Assembly (NCBI GenBank): GCA_950075905.1
Contig: CATMVR010000012.1
Span: 1-19,600, forward strand
Length of the DNA stretch: 19,600 nt
Reading direction: 5' to 3'
DNA from: an uncultured Persicitalea sp.
GTDB taxonomy: Bacteria; Bacteroidota; Bacteroidia; Cytophagales; Spirosomataceae
Program-made: the position numbers and the translations under genes
Shown here: positions 9,134-15,926 of the stretch, one piece after another
Layout: each line of letters starts with the position of its first letter
Position numbering within the stretch: the first letter of the stretch is position 1
The notes under the pieces: generated by a model
Told to the model about the DNA's origin: nothing
What the model saw: the letters and a program-made list of their open reading frames with translations, nothing else
The model's database searches: none

Positions 9134-10180
9134 TTAATCGCAATTGCCTTCGGAAATAATAATATTGGTTCCCCTGATTTCAAGGGTAGCCCGCAGTGCA
9201 GCGCACAGGGTGTTCAGCTGCGAGTACATCGCTTGCTGCGTGAGGTCGGCGGTGATAGGACAATTCTTTATTTCTTCATTTACCAGCGTAATCTCTAGTC
9301 CATAGGCATACTGTATCGTCTCTAATACCTCTTTGAGCGGAGTTTCTTCAAATACGAAGCGATTGGCTTTGGATGTCGCAGGGGAGGGGGCATTGAGCAC
9401 GACGGGTTTTTCAACGAGCCCCGTTACGAAGTACTTGTTGGTTGGGAAATAAGTGACTTTCTGGTTAGGTGTCAGCACCACGCCGTCGCTGCCTGAGTCG
9501 GGGAGGGCTCCATTCTCTTTCTCTTTTTTTTCTACAATCACCTTGCCGCTTACCACGGCTACTTCCATATTGGTGGGGCCGGTCCGGATGCTGAAACTAG
9601 TACCCACCACCCGCGTCACAATATCACCCGAGTATACCAGGAAAGGACGGGAGGTATTCTTTTTTATCTCAAAAAAGGCACTGCCCGTGAGAGACACTCT
9701 GCGTTGCTGCCCGGCGAAAGGAGTTGAAAAACGCAGGCTGCTTCCCGGCCCCAGAAAAACCCGGCTACTGTCTTCGAGCAGTACCCAGCGGCTATCCGAA
9801 TTCGTATTGGTTTCTATGTGTTCGCCGGCCACTACGCTGGCGTCCAGTACTGACGTTCCGGTTTGTAGTTGCGGACGGATGCTCATGAAATAGAACATGC
9901 CCACCACCAGCAGGACCGAAGCCGCCGCCAGCCATTGCGCGGTATTTCCCTGCCACCACCGGTGGGGTTGCCCGAGGGAAGGCGATTGGCCATCGGGATT
10001 GATTTCCTGTTGTATCCTTTCCCATAGCTTTTCTTCCAACTCCGGCTGCGACAAATCGTCGGAGAGGACTTCTTCCTGGTCGAGGAGCTCGTACCAATGG
10101 TCAATGAGTCGCCTTTCGGCGGGCGTACAGGAATTGTCCAGATATCTTTGCAAGAGGGAGATAAACGATGGTCGGTCCAT
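9134..10180 (-). CDS. FecR-family anti-sigma factor
   Basis: 348 residues from the ATG at 10180. A cytoplasmic N-terminal part (1-80) carries the helical sigma-binding region (L-L-Q-R-Y-L-D-N-S-C-T-P-A-E). One membrane helix follows at about 82-100. The periplasmic FecR domain spans roughly 115-220 (R-V-S-L-T-G-S-A-F-F-E-I, V-V-G-T-S-F-S-I-R, V-V-S-G-K-V), and a DUF4974 domain ends the protein (F-V-F-E-E-T-P-L-K-E-V-L). This is the usual Bacteroidota layout: it holds the ECF sigma factor until the STN domain of the loaded SusC receptor signals. The sigma gene is upstream and the STN-bearing susC downstream, so partners are predicted from context. Family call is firm; the partnership is inferred. 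Confidence 0.95.
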   Translation of the reverse strand: MDRPSFISLLQRYLDNSCTPAERRLIDHWYELLDQEEVLSDDLSQPELEEKLWERIQQEINPDGQSPSLGQPHRWWQGNTAQWLAAASVLLVVGMFYFMSIRPQLQTGTSVLDASVVAGEHIETNTNSDSRWVLLEDSSRVFLGPGSSLRFSTPFAGQQRRVSLTGSAFFEIKKNTSRPFLVYSGDIVTRVVGTSFSIRTGPTNMEVAVVSGKVIVEKKEKENGALPDSGSDGVVLTPNQKVTYFPTNKYFVTGLVEKPVVLNAPSPATSKANRFVFEETPLKEVLETIQYAYGLEITLVNEEIKNCPITADLTQQAMYSQLNTLCAALRATLEIRGTNIIISEGNCD

Positions 10181-10359
10181 GGGCAGAGAGGAAAGACGGC
10201 ATGCCTCGTGGTAAATGTTACCCGACAGCCTGTTGTTACTATATAAGTCAACTTATTGATAAGATGACCGCAAATAGTAAAGAAAAATAATTGAAAAATT
10301 ATATATCAAGAGCTAAGATGGGGAGATTTACTTGATATTATCCTATCAGGAATTGCGCC

Positions 10360-10941
10360 TCACAGCAGGGCAGAGAGCAGAATTTCAACGGCTACGAACT
10401 CCCGCAAATGCTGCCGGAGCGTGCGCAGTGACTGCGAGACATGGTACTCGACGGTACGCTCGGGGATGTGGAGTAGTTGGGCTACCTCTTTGACTGTGCG
10501 GTGCTCCAATCGGTTGAGCCGGAAAATTTCGCGGCTTTTCTCGGGTAGGTGCACCAGTCCGGCCTCGATAGCGTTGTAAAGGTCGTGGTAGGCCAGATTA
10601 TTGTCAGTTTGCTGACCGGGATCTGACTGGAAAGTAGTATCGGCAAGGCACTCGTGTTGTTCCCGAACGAGCCGGGCTTTGATGCAGTTCAATACCCGGT
10701 ATTTCACTGCCTTGAACAGGTACTTTCGGATATCTTCAATCTGAGCCTGCTCACGCCGCGACCAGACATCCACAAAGATATCCTGTACGAGCTCTTCGGC
10801 GCTTTCCTGCGAACCCAGCTTGCGAATGGCCGTTGTAAGCAGCGGCTTCCAGTAGCGTCGGTAGATCTCCCGAAACGCCCCTTCGTCGCTTGTCCCTAAC
10901 CGTTTAACCAGGAGCGCATCGCTCAGTTGGGCATATTCCAT
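10360..10941 (-). CDS. ECF RNA polymerase sigma factor (sigma-70 family)
   Basis: 193 residues from the ATG at 10941 (M-E-Y-A-Q-L-S-D); a TTG further up at 10992 is open but gives an unusual extension. Region 2 is seen at about 20-90 (A-F-R-E-I-Y-R-R-Y-W, then A-E-E-L-V-Q-D-I-F-V-D-V-W at 48-60). Region 4, with its helix-turn-helix, is at about 130-180 (L-P-E-K-S-R-E-I-F, then V-A-Q-L-L-H-I-P-E-R-T-V-E-Y-H-V). Length is typical of the Bacteroidota group controlled by FecR proteins. It should direct RNA polymerase to the susC promoter, and perhaps its own, when released. It is separated from the fecR-like gene by 179 nt, longer than in a tight operon, so the anti-sigma gene may have its own promoter. 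Confidence 0.95.
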   Translation of the reverse strand: MEYAQLSDALLVKRLGTSDEGAFREIYRRYWKPLLTTAIRKLGSQESAEELVQDIFVDVWSRREQAQIEDIRKYLFKAVKYRVLNCIKARLVREQHECLADTTFQSDPGQQTDNNLAYHDLYNAIEAGLVHLPEKSREIFRLNRLEHRTVKEVAQLLHIPERTVEYHVSQSLRTLRQHLREFVAVEILLSALL

Positions 10942-11232
10942 AGCGAAGAAATTTAGAACGTTACTTCTCTGTCCATCCGAAAGGAATGACAACAGCTCAG
11001 GCTGGAACCGAATGCTTTACTATCGGGCAGGTGAGAATGACATTCTTGCAAATGAAGGAAAGGGTGTTCTTGATAAAAATCAAATTTTGATCCCAATATT
11101 TATAAAAGATTTTAATAAACAGTCCTCTACTGTCCAAGGCCGGATTGTTTTTTGATAAATCGGAAAAAATAATCCAGCTGGTTTTAGTCCCGGTTACTTC
11201 AAATCAAAGACAGTTTTTTTTTGGTTTAATGG

Positions 11233-11263
11233 CCCTACCGCAGGCCGGCCCGCCGGCAGTACC
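11233..11263 (-). repeat. GC-rich imperfect palindrome upstream of mutS promoter
   Basis: Read on the minus strand it begins GGTACTGCCGGCGGGCCGGC and can fold through GCCGG/CCGGC. The opening GGTAC plus GCCGG-rich run resembles the GC-rich insert in the REP at 14754-14791 (GGTACGGCCGGGCCGCC). It may be a degenerate relative of that family; the resemblance is short and uncertain. Confidence 0.35.
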
Positions 11264-11293
11264 TTGCCAAACCAACCGGAAGCGTTAAATTTG
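11264..11293 (+). promoter_or_regulatory. Bacteroidota-type promoter for mutS
   Basis: TAAATTTG at 11286-11293 exactly matches the Bacteroidota -7 consensus TAnnTTTG. A TTG (-33 element) lies at 11264-11266 with 19 nt between, a normal spacing. Transcription would start near 11300, giving a leader of about 50 nt before mutS. Confidence 0.65.
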
Positions 11294-11352
11294 TATTTAC
11301 ACGGGAGTGCAGGTACACATTCCCTATCAAACAGCAGTAAAATCAGATTCCA

Positions 11353-14022
11353 TTGGCAAAGTCAGCACGAAAAGAAACTCCTCTCAATAAGCAATACAAT
11401 CAAATTAAGGCTAAGTACCCCGGCGCATTGCTGCTCTTTCGGGTGGGCGATTTCTACGAAACCTTCGGCGAAGACGCCATCCGGGCGTCCAAAATCCTGG
11501 GGATTGTCCTGACCCGGCGTAACAACGGTGGGGCGCAGGAAGAACTGGCGGGTTTTCCACACCATTCGCTGGATACCTACCTGCCCAAGCTGGTGCGGGC
11601 CGGCGAGCGGGTGGCTATTTGTGATCAGCTGGAAGACCCCTCCGTGGCGAAAGGCATTGTGAAGCGGGGTGTGACCGAGCTGGTGACGCCGGGCGTGTCG
11701 TTCAATGATAATGTGCTGGATGTCAGGAAAAATAACTACCTGGCGGCGGTACATTTCGGCAAGGAGGAGCAGCTTGGACTTTCGTTGCTGGATATTTCGA
11801 CGGGGGAGTTTATGGCCGCGCAGGGCAACGCTCCCTACGTGGACAAAATGTTACAGAGCTTTTCGCCTTCGGAAGTGCTGTTCTGCAAGAAAAATAAGCA
11901 GGAGTTTATCCAGCTCTTCGGCGATAAGTTTCACACCTTTACGCTGGAAGACTGGTGTTTTGGGGATGATTTTGCCTTTGAGAAACTTACCACGCATTTC
12001 CGGACCACAACGCTGAAAGGCTTTGGCGTGGATACTTTGCCGCTGGGCATCGTGGCGGCGGGGGTGATTATTCACTATCTGCTCGAAACAGAGCATAGGG
12101 AGATCGGCCACGTGAGCCGTATCACGCGTCTGGAAGAGGACAAGTACGTGTGGCTTGACCGCTTTACGATCCGTAACCTCGAACTGGTGTACCCCCAGCA
12201 GGAGGGGGGCGTGCCGCTGATTCAGATTCTTGACAATACTGTAACGCCGATGGGCGCGCGACTGCTGCGGAAGTGGGTGGTGCTGCCGCTCAAAGAAAAA
12301 ACGCCCGTGGAGGAGCGCCTCAATACGGTAGAGATGTTTTTACAGCAGGAAGAACTACACGAAACCCTCCTGCAAAACCTGAAACAAATCGGCGACCTGG
12401 AACGGCTGATTTCCAAAGTGGCCGTCCGGCGGATCAGTCCGCGGGAGTTGGGGCAATTGAAAAAATCTTTGCAGCAGATAGCGCCTATCAAAGAATTGCT
12501 GGGTACCGCCAATCCTGTTTCTGACCAACAGGCCGATGTTATGGAAGGGTCGGTTGTGGCGGTGAAGCCAAATCGTTCTTCCACCGTTTTGCGTAAGTAC
12601 GCCGACCAACTGAACCCCTGCTCGTATCTGCTCGAAAAAATTGAGTCAGAACTTCGGGACGATGCCCCCGTCGCGAGCAATCAGGGCGGAATGATCCGGA
12701 GCGGGGTAGACGCCGAGCTGGACGACCTGCACAGTATTGCCTTTGCCGGTAAGGACTACCTGATAAAACTGCAAAACCGCGAGACCGAAAAGACGGGTAT
12801 TTCCTCGCTGAAAGTGGCCTATAATAAGGTGTTTGGGTACTACCTGGAAGTGACCCACGCGCACAAAAACAAGGTCCCCGCCGACTGGATCCGTAAACAG
12901 ACGCTGGTAAATGCCGAGCGCTATATTACCCCTGAACTTAAAGAGTACGAGGAGAAGATTCTGAATGCGGAGGATAAGATTTTTGCCATTGAGCAGCGGA
13001 TTTTCAACGACCTCGTAACGGCCGCTGTGGAGTATATTGGTGCTATTCAGCAGAACGCCCGCATGGTGTCGGTGCTGGATGCGCTGGCGTCATTTGCGAC
13101 CGTGGCGCGTAAAAATAACTACGTGAAGCCGGTGATTACCGAAGGGAAAGAACTGGATATCAAAGATGGTCGCCACGCGGTGATTGAGCAGCAACTCCCG
13201 CTGGGTGAAAGCTACGTACCCAACGACCTGTTTCTTGACGACGAATCCCAGCAGATTATTATCATTACGGGGCCTAATATGGCGGGTAAGTCGGCCCTGC
13301 TGCGGCAAACGGCCCTGATTGTGCTGATGGCTCAGATGGGTAGCTATGTACCCGCCCGGGCTGCCACGATTGGTCTGGTAGATAAGGTATTTACGCGCGT
13401 TGGCGCCAGCGATAACCTGAGCCGGGGCGAGAGTACCTTCATGGTAGAGATGACCGAAACGGCCAGTATCCTCAACAATCTGAGCGACCGTAGCCTGGTG
13501 CTGATGGATGAGATCGGTCGCGGTACCAGTACCTACGATGGTGTATCCATAGCCTGGGCCATTGCGGAGTACCTGCACACGCATCCGCAGTTTCGGGCCA
13601 AGACGCTCTTTGCCACGCACTACCACGAGTTGAACCAGCTGGCGGAAGATTTTCCGCGGATCAAGAATTTCAATGTAGCCGTGAAGGAGGTGGACAATAA
13701 GATTATTTTCCTGCGTAAGCTAAAACCCGGCGGCAGTGCGCACAGCTTCGGTATCCACGTAGCGCAGATTGCCGGTATGCCGCAGCTGATTGTGCTGCGG
13801 GCCAGTGAGATCATGCAGCACCTGGAAAAGGATCATCTGACTGAAAACCGAACCCAAAAGGTGAAGGATATGCCAAAAAATAATTTTCAGCTCAGCATTT
13901 TTGAACCCAATGACCCCAAACTGGAAGAGTTGAAGGAGAAGCTGGCGCTGGTAGATGTGAATACGCTGTCGCCGATTGAGGCGTTGTTGAAGTTGAATGA
14001 GCTGAAGCGGCTCGTGGAGTAA
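11353..14022 (+). CDS. mutS: DNA mismatch repair ATPase MutS
   Basis: 889 residues, a normal MutS1 length. MutS binds base mismatches and small loops as a clamp and, with MutL, starts strand-directed repair. The mismatch-reading motif G-D-F-Y-E is at residues 32-36 (Phe34, Glu36). The connector, lever and clamp domains follow. The ATPase has Walker A G-P-N-M-A-G-K-S at 640-647, Walker B D-E at 719-720 and the signature S-R-G-E-S-T-F (about 694-700), so it looks intact. The start is TTG at 11353: the frame has a stop at 11338-11340, no ATG before the conserved N-terminus, and M-A-K-S-A-R-K-E-T-P-L-N-K-Q-Y fits the family start. It has its own promoter. A REP hairpin starts 6 nt after the stop codon. 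It is the only clear housekeeping gene here. Confidence 0.97.
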   Translation: MAKSARKETPLNKQYNQIKAKYPGALLLFRVGDFYETFGEDAIRASKILGIVLTRRNNGGAQEELAGFPHHSLDTYLPKLVRAGERVAICDQLEDPSVAKGIVKRGVTELVTPGVSFNDNVLDVRKNNYLAAVHFGKEEQLGLSLLDISTGEFMAAQGNAPYVDKMLQSFSPSEVLFCKKNKQEFIQLFGDKFHTFTLEDWCFGDDFAFEKLTTHFRTTTLKGFGVDTLPLGIVAAGVIIHYLLETEHREIGHVSRITRLEEDKYVWLDRFTIRNLELVYPQQEGGVPLIQILDNTVTPMGARLLRKWVVLPLKEKTPVEERLNTVEMFLQQEELHETLLQNLKQIGDLERLISKVAVRRISPRELGQLKKSLQQIAPIKELLGTANPVSDQQADVMEGSVVAVKPNRSSTVLRKYADQLNPCSYLLEKIESELRDDAPVASNQGGMIRSGVDAELDDLHSIAFAGKDYLIKLQNRETEKTGISSLKVAYNKVFGYYLEVTHAHKNKVPADWIRKQTLVNAERYITPELKEYEEKILNAEDKIFAIEQRIFNDLVTAAVEYIGAIQQNARMVSVLDALASFATVARKNNYVKPVITEGKELDIKDGRHAVIEQQLPLGESYVPNDLFLDDESQQIIIITGPNMAGKSALLRQTALIVLMAQMGSYVPARAATIGLVDKVFTRVGASDNLSRGESTFMVEMTETASILNNLSDRSLVLMDEIGRGTSTYDGVSIAWAIAEYLHTHPQFRAKTLFATHYHELNQLAEDFPRIKNFNVAVKEVDNKIIFLRKLKPGGSAHSFGIHVAQIAGMPQLIVLRASEIMQHLEKDHLTENRTQKVKDMPKNNFQLSIFEPNDPKLEELKEKLALVDVNTLSPIEALLKLNELKRLVE

Positions 14023-14028
14023 TGGTTT

Positions 14029-14050
14029 GTGGTACGGGCGTCTCGCCCGT
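14029..14050 (+). repeat. REP-like palindrome 1
   Basis: 22 bp: GTGGT followed by the 17-bp core with 7-bp arms and loop TCT. It forms a perfect 22-bp inverted repeat with REP 2 (23 bp if T14028 and A14114 are included). It starts 6 nt after the mutS stop and may also serve as a 3' end structure for mutS mRNA. Confidence 0.85.
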
Positions 14051-14091
14051 CTTTTGATATTGAATGACTATTTTTTTACTATTCATATATA

Positions 14092-14113
14092 ACGGGCGAG
14101 ACGCCCGTACCAC
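14092..14113 (-). repeat. REP-like palindrome 2
   Basis: Exact reverse complement of REP 1, 41 nt downstream. Its last base (14113) is directly followed by the ATG of the transposase gene, leaving no room for a free ribosome site. Confidence 0.85.
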
Positions 14114-14752
14114 ATGGAATATAAGCCAGAATATCGCCGATACCTGCCTCACTTCCAGCCAGCGGGAGTTACGTTTTTCGTAACGGGGAGGCTGTACGGC
14201 AGTCTTCCACAAGTAGCTTTGGAAAAATTGAAGGAAGAGAAAGAAGCTGCTTACCATCGTATCAGGCAGGAATGCAAAGATGAGGTAGTCCGCGACGACG
14301 AAATCCGCAAACTTCATAAACGCCATTTCGCTAAATGGGACCAGTTTCTGGATACTAACACACATGAACCGCAGTGGCTAGGGATTCCGGAAGTCGCGCT
14401 CATTGCCAAAAATGCCTTTCACTATTTTGACAATAAGCATTATACCTTGGTAGCCTATTGCATAATGCCCAACCATTTCCATTTGGTGTTAGATACCTCA
14501 GACGAAGTTCGTTATACTAAGCCTTTGTATGCCATTATGCACAGTTTGAAAAGCTATACGGCACATGAAGCCAATAAAATTTTAAACAGAACTGGTCTGT
14601 TTTGGCAGGAGGAAAGCTACGATCATGTGATCAGAGACGGTCGTGAATTCCAAAATACCGTAGCCTATACTTTGGAGAATCCGGTAAAAGCAGGGTTGGC
14701 CAAAGAATGGAACACCTTTCCTTTCTCGTTTGTAAACGAGGATTATCTGTAA
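14114..14752 (+). CDS. REP-associated tyrosine transposase (RAYT, Y1/HUH family)
   Basis: 212 residues from the ATG at 14114. The HUH metal site is at M-P-N-H-F-H-L-V (His121 and His123). The likely catalytic tyrosine is Tyr185 in V-A-Y-T-L-E-N-P-V-K-A-G, four residues before N-P, as in the E. coli RAYT (Y-I-Y-I-N-P). The N-terminus (E-Y-R-R-Y-L, then T-F-F-V-T-G-R-L) and W-Q-E-E-S-Y-D-H-V-I-R-D (164-175) also match the family. The enzyme should cut and rejoin single-stranded DNA at REP sequences; four REP-like palindromes around the gene support that. The coding frame is intact. The gene begins at the end of REP 2 and its stop overlaps the approach to REP 3. A start further in cannot be excluded, but the conserved N-terminus supports this one. 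Confidence 0.92.
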   Translation: MEYKPEYRRYLPHFQPAGVTFFVTGRLYGSLPQVALEKLKEEKEAAYHRIRQECKDEVVRDDEIRKLHKRHFAKWDQFLDTNTHEPQWLGIPEVALIAKNAFHYFDNKHYTLVAYCIMPNHFHLVLDTSDEVRYTKPLYAIMHSLKSYTAHEANKILNRTGLFWQEESYDHVIRDGREFQNTVAYTLENPVKAGLAKEWNTFPFSFVNEDYL

Positions 14753-14753
14753 T

Positions 14754-14791
14754 GCGGTACGGCCGGGCCGCCGCCGCGGCGTCTCGCCCGT
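14754..14791 (+). repeat. REP-like palindrome 3, with a 16-nt GC-only insert
   Basis: It matches the REP unit (first G-T changed to G-C) except that 16 bases of pure G/C, about 14763-14778, split the left arm. The right part GCGTCTCGCCCGT is unchanged. It lies 1 nt after the transposase stop codon. Confidence 0.7.
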
Positions 14792-14835
14792 TCTTGCAAG
14801 ATAGTACTCATTGAAAAAGTATGCTCTTAGCAAAG

Positions 14836-14857
14836 ACGGGCGAGACGCCCGTACCAC
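14836..14857 (-). repeat. REP-like palindrome 4
   Basis: Identical to REP 2 over all 22 bases. It ends 1 nt before the stop codon (14859-14861) of the convergent TIM-barrel gene, so read from that gene it comes immediately after the stop. Confidence 0.85.
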
Positions 14858-14858
14858 A

Positions 14859-15737
14859 TTATGCTTTCAACATGCCCTCAAAAATCCGCTTCTGATCCAT
14901 CAGCGCGGCCACCTTATCCTTAGGGTCGGTACGGCATTCGAGCAGAATCCAGCCCTTGTAGTTAATATCCTTGAAAAGGTTCATCAGCTTCTGGTAGGGG
15001 TAGTCCGACGAATCCAGCTCACGGACGTGTACCGTATCGCCGAAGCGATTTTTTACCAGATTAAAATTATATTCGAGTCCCTGCCCGATCAGATCCTCCT
15101 GGTTACAGTTCCAGCAGACGGTAGCGTTCCGGTTCGGGCAGTTGTCCATAATCGTCTTGATATTGGGCAGTTCCTGGGTTTCGTTGCCGTGTACTTCCAG
15201 CCGGATCTGCTGGCCAAAATCGGCGGCGTAGGCGCCCAGCTCGCTCAGTGAGCGGCCGATCTGTTCCAGGGTTTTTTCGTGGGGCACCCCTTTGTGAAAC
15301 TGATTGGGCTTCACCTTCACGCCTGAGCCGCCGATGTCGGCGCTTAGTTTAATAAACTCCTTCGTGCGGTCGATATTCGCTTTCAGCTTAGCCGGATCAG
15401 GCGAGTCGTACTGCTCGTTGGTACCCATACCTACAATCTTCACAGGGCTATCGGCAAACTTCTTCTTCACCTCTACGCGTTCCGCGGCCGAGAGATTGGG
15501 CATCACCTTGTGGGCGTGGTCTACGCGGAGTTCCACGCCGTTGATTCCCGTTTTGGCGCAATTGGCAATCAGGGTAGGCACATCCCAGTCTTTCCCCCAG
15601 AGGTAGGTGACCAGCCCCAGCTTCATTTTTGATTTTTTGAGTACTTCTATTTCGGCAAAGGAAAGGGCGGGAAGCAGCGAAGCGGCCGCCAGCAGCGACA
15701 AATCCTGAATAAATTCTTTGCGGGTCATCGACTTCAT
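14859..15737 (-). CDS. Exported sugar phosphate isomerase/epimerase-like TIM-barrel protein
   Basis: 292 residues from the ATG at 15737; an ATG at 15728 (M-T-R-K-E-F) is nearly as good and a TTG at 15743 less so. The N-terminus (T-R-K-E-F-I, hydrophobic run, A-L-S-F-A-E) is an export signal, Tat-like but with R-K in place of R-R. The rest is an AP-endonuclease-2-like TIM barrel. Likely metal ligands are Glu181 (L-E-V-H-G-N), His237 (V-H-V-R-E-L) and Glu267 (L-L-E-C-R-T); the usual Asp seems to be Asn in V-C-W-N-C-N (about 207-212). The family acts on many sugars; being outside the cytoplasm argues against a sugar phosphate as substrate. It lies 190 bp after the related gene upstream, behind three hairpins, so it may be separately transcribed. 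Exact reaction unknown. Confidence 0.88.
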   Translation of the reverse strand: MKSMTRKEFIQDLSLLAAASLLPALSFAEIEVLKKSKMKLGLVTYLWGKDWDVPTLIANCAKTGINGVELRVDHAHKVMPNLSAAERVEVKKKFADSPVKIVGMGTNEQYDSPDPAKLKANIDRTKEFIKLSADIGGSGVKVKPNQFHKGVPHEKTLEQIGRSLSELGAYAADFGQQIRLEVHGNETQELPNIKTIMDNCPNRNATVCWNCNQEDLIGQGLEYNFNLVKNRFGDTVHVRELDSSDYPYQKLMNLFKDINYKGWILLECRTDPKDKVAALMDQKRIFEGMLKA

Positions 15738-15797
15738 GGACAATGGGGTTTAGTATTTTGATTAACGGGTTTTCTTATAAAAACAAGACGAAGAGTT

Positions 15798-15850
15798 AGG
15801 GTAGTACACCTTACCGGCTAATAAAGCAAAAATGCCGGCGGTACTACCCT
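15798..15850. repeat. Long imperfect hairpin between the two TIM-barrel genes
   Basis: Outer arms AGGGTAGTAC (15798-15807) and GTACTACCCT (15841-15850) match perfectly over 10 bp. An inner CCGGC/GCCGG pair (15814-15818, 15834-15838) continues the stem. No T-run follows on the minus strand, so it may be an RNA-stabilising structure or a protein site rather than a terminator. Confidence 0.6.
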
Positions 15851-15888
15851 AAAAAAACACTGTCAGCACATAGAGCGCTGACAGTGTT
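15851..15888 (-). terminator. Strong hairpin terminator with T-run
   Basis: Perfect 12-bp arms AACACTGTCAGC (15856-15867) and GCTGACAGTGTT (15877-15888) with a 9-nt loop. On the minus strand the stem runs into seven T (15857-15851). It stands 38 nt after the stop of the upstream TIM-barrel gene and looks like its terminator. Confidence 0.75.
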
Positions 15889-15909
15889 GAACTAAAAAAA
15901 GTAGATTGT

Positions 15910-15924
15910 AACGCTGACAGCGTT
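15910..15924. repeat. Short palindrome after TIM-barrel gene stop
   Basis: AACGCTGACAGCGTT is a 7-bp inverted repeat around one central base, 2 nt beyond the stop of the upstream gene. A run of seven T follows on the minus strand only after nine bases, so on its own it is a weak terminator. Its sequence repeats the right arm of the neighbouring terminator. Confidence 0.6.
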
Positions 15925-15926
15925 GC

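Larger units (their letters stand above)
10942..11352. other. Divergent non-coding region between sigma gene and mutS
   Basis: This 411-bp AT-rich stretch separates the sigma gene (minus) from mutS (plus) and holds no convincing gene. Three items are visible: a short palindrome ATCAAATTTTGAT at 11079-11091 that could be an operator, a GC-rich imperfect palindrome at 11233-11263, and the mutS promoter at 11264-11293. No exact TAnnTTTG was found on the minus strand for the sigma gene. Confidence 0.6.
14029..14857 (+). mobile_element. RAYT/REP cassette (transposase gene with paired REP palindromes on both sides)
   Basis: 829 bp made of REP (plus), 41-nt spacer, REP (minus), the RAYT gene, REP (plus, interrupted), 44-nt spacer, REP (minus). 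The core ACGGGCGTCTCGCCCGT, itself a 7-bp hairpin with loop TCT, recurs in all four, preceded by GTGGT or GCGGT. The cassette fills the space between two convergent genes and breaks neither. RAYT proteins are domesticated relatives of IS200/IS605 transposases that act on REPs. Whether this cassette moves as a unit is not known. Confidence 0.8.

Noticed and set aside
10942..10992. N-terminal extension of the sigma factor from a TTG at 10992
   Set aside because: The extra 17 residues have no family match, while the ATG at 10941 gives a typical ECF N-terminus.
11233..11263. GC-rich palindrome before mutS considered as a terminator for an upstream gene
   Set aside because: No gene runs into it on either strand and there is no T-run, so it was kept only as a possible repeat.
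14029..14857. CRISPR-like or classical insertion sequence reading of the repeats around the transposase
   Set aside because: There are only four units in alternating orientation with unequal spacing, so it is not an array. No target duplication or terminal repeats of a DDE element are seen, and the HUH protein fits RAYT.
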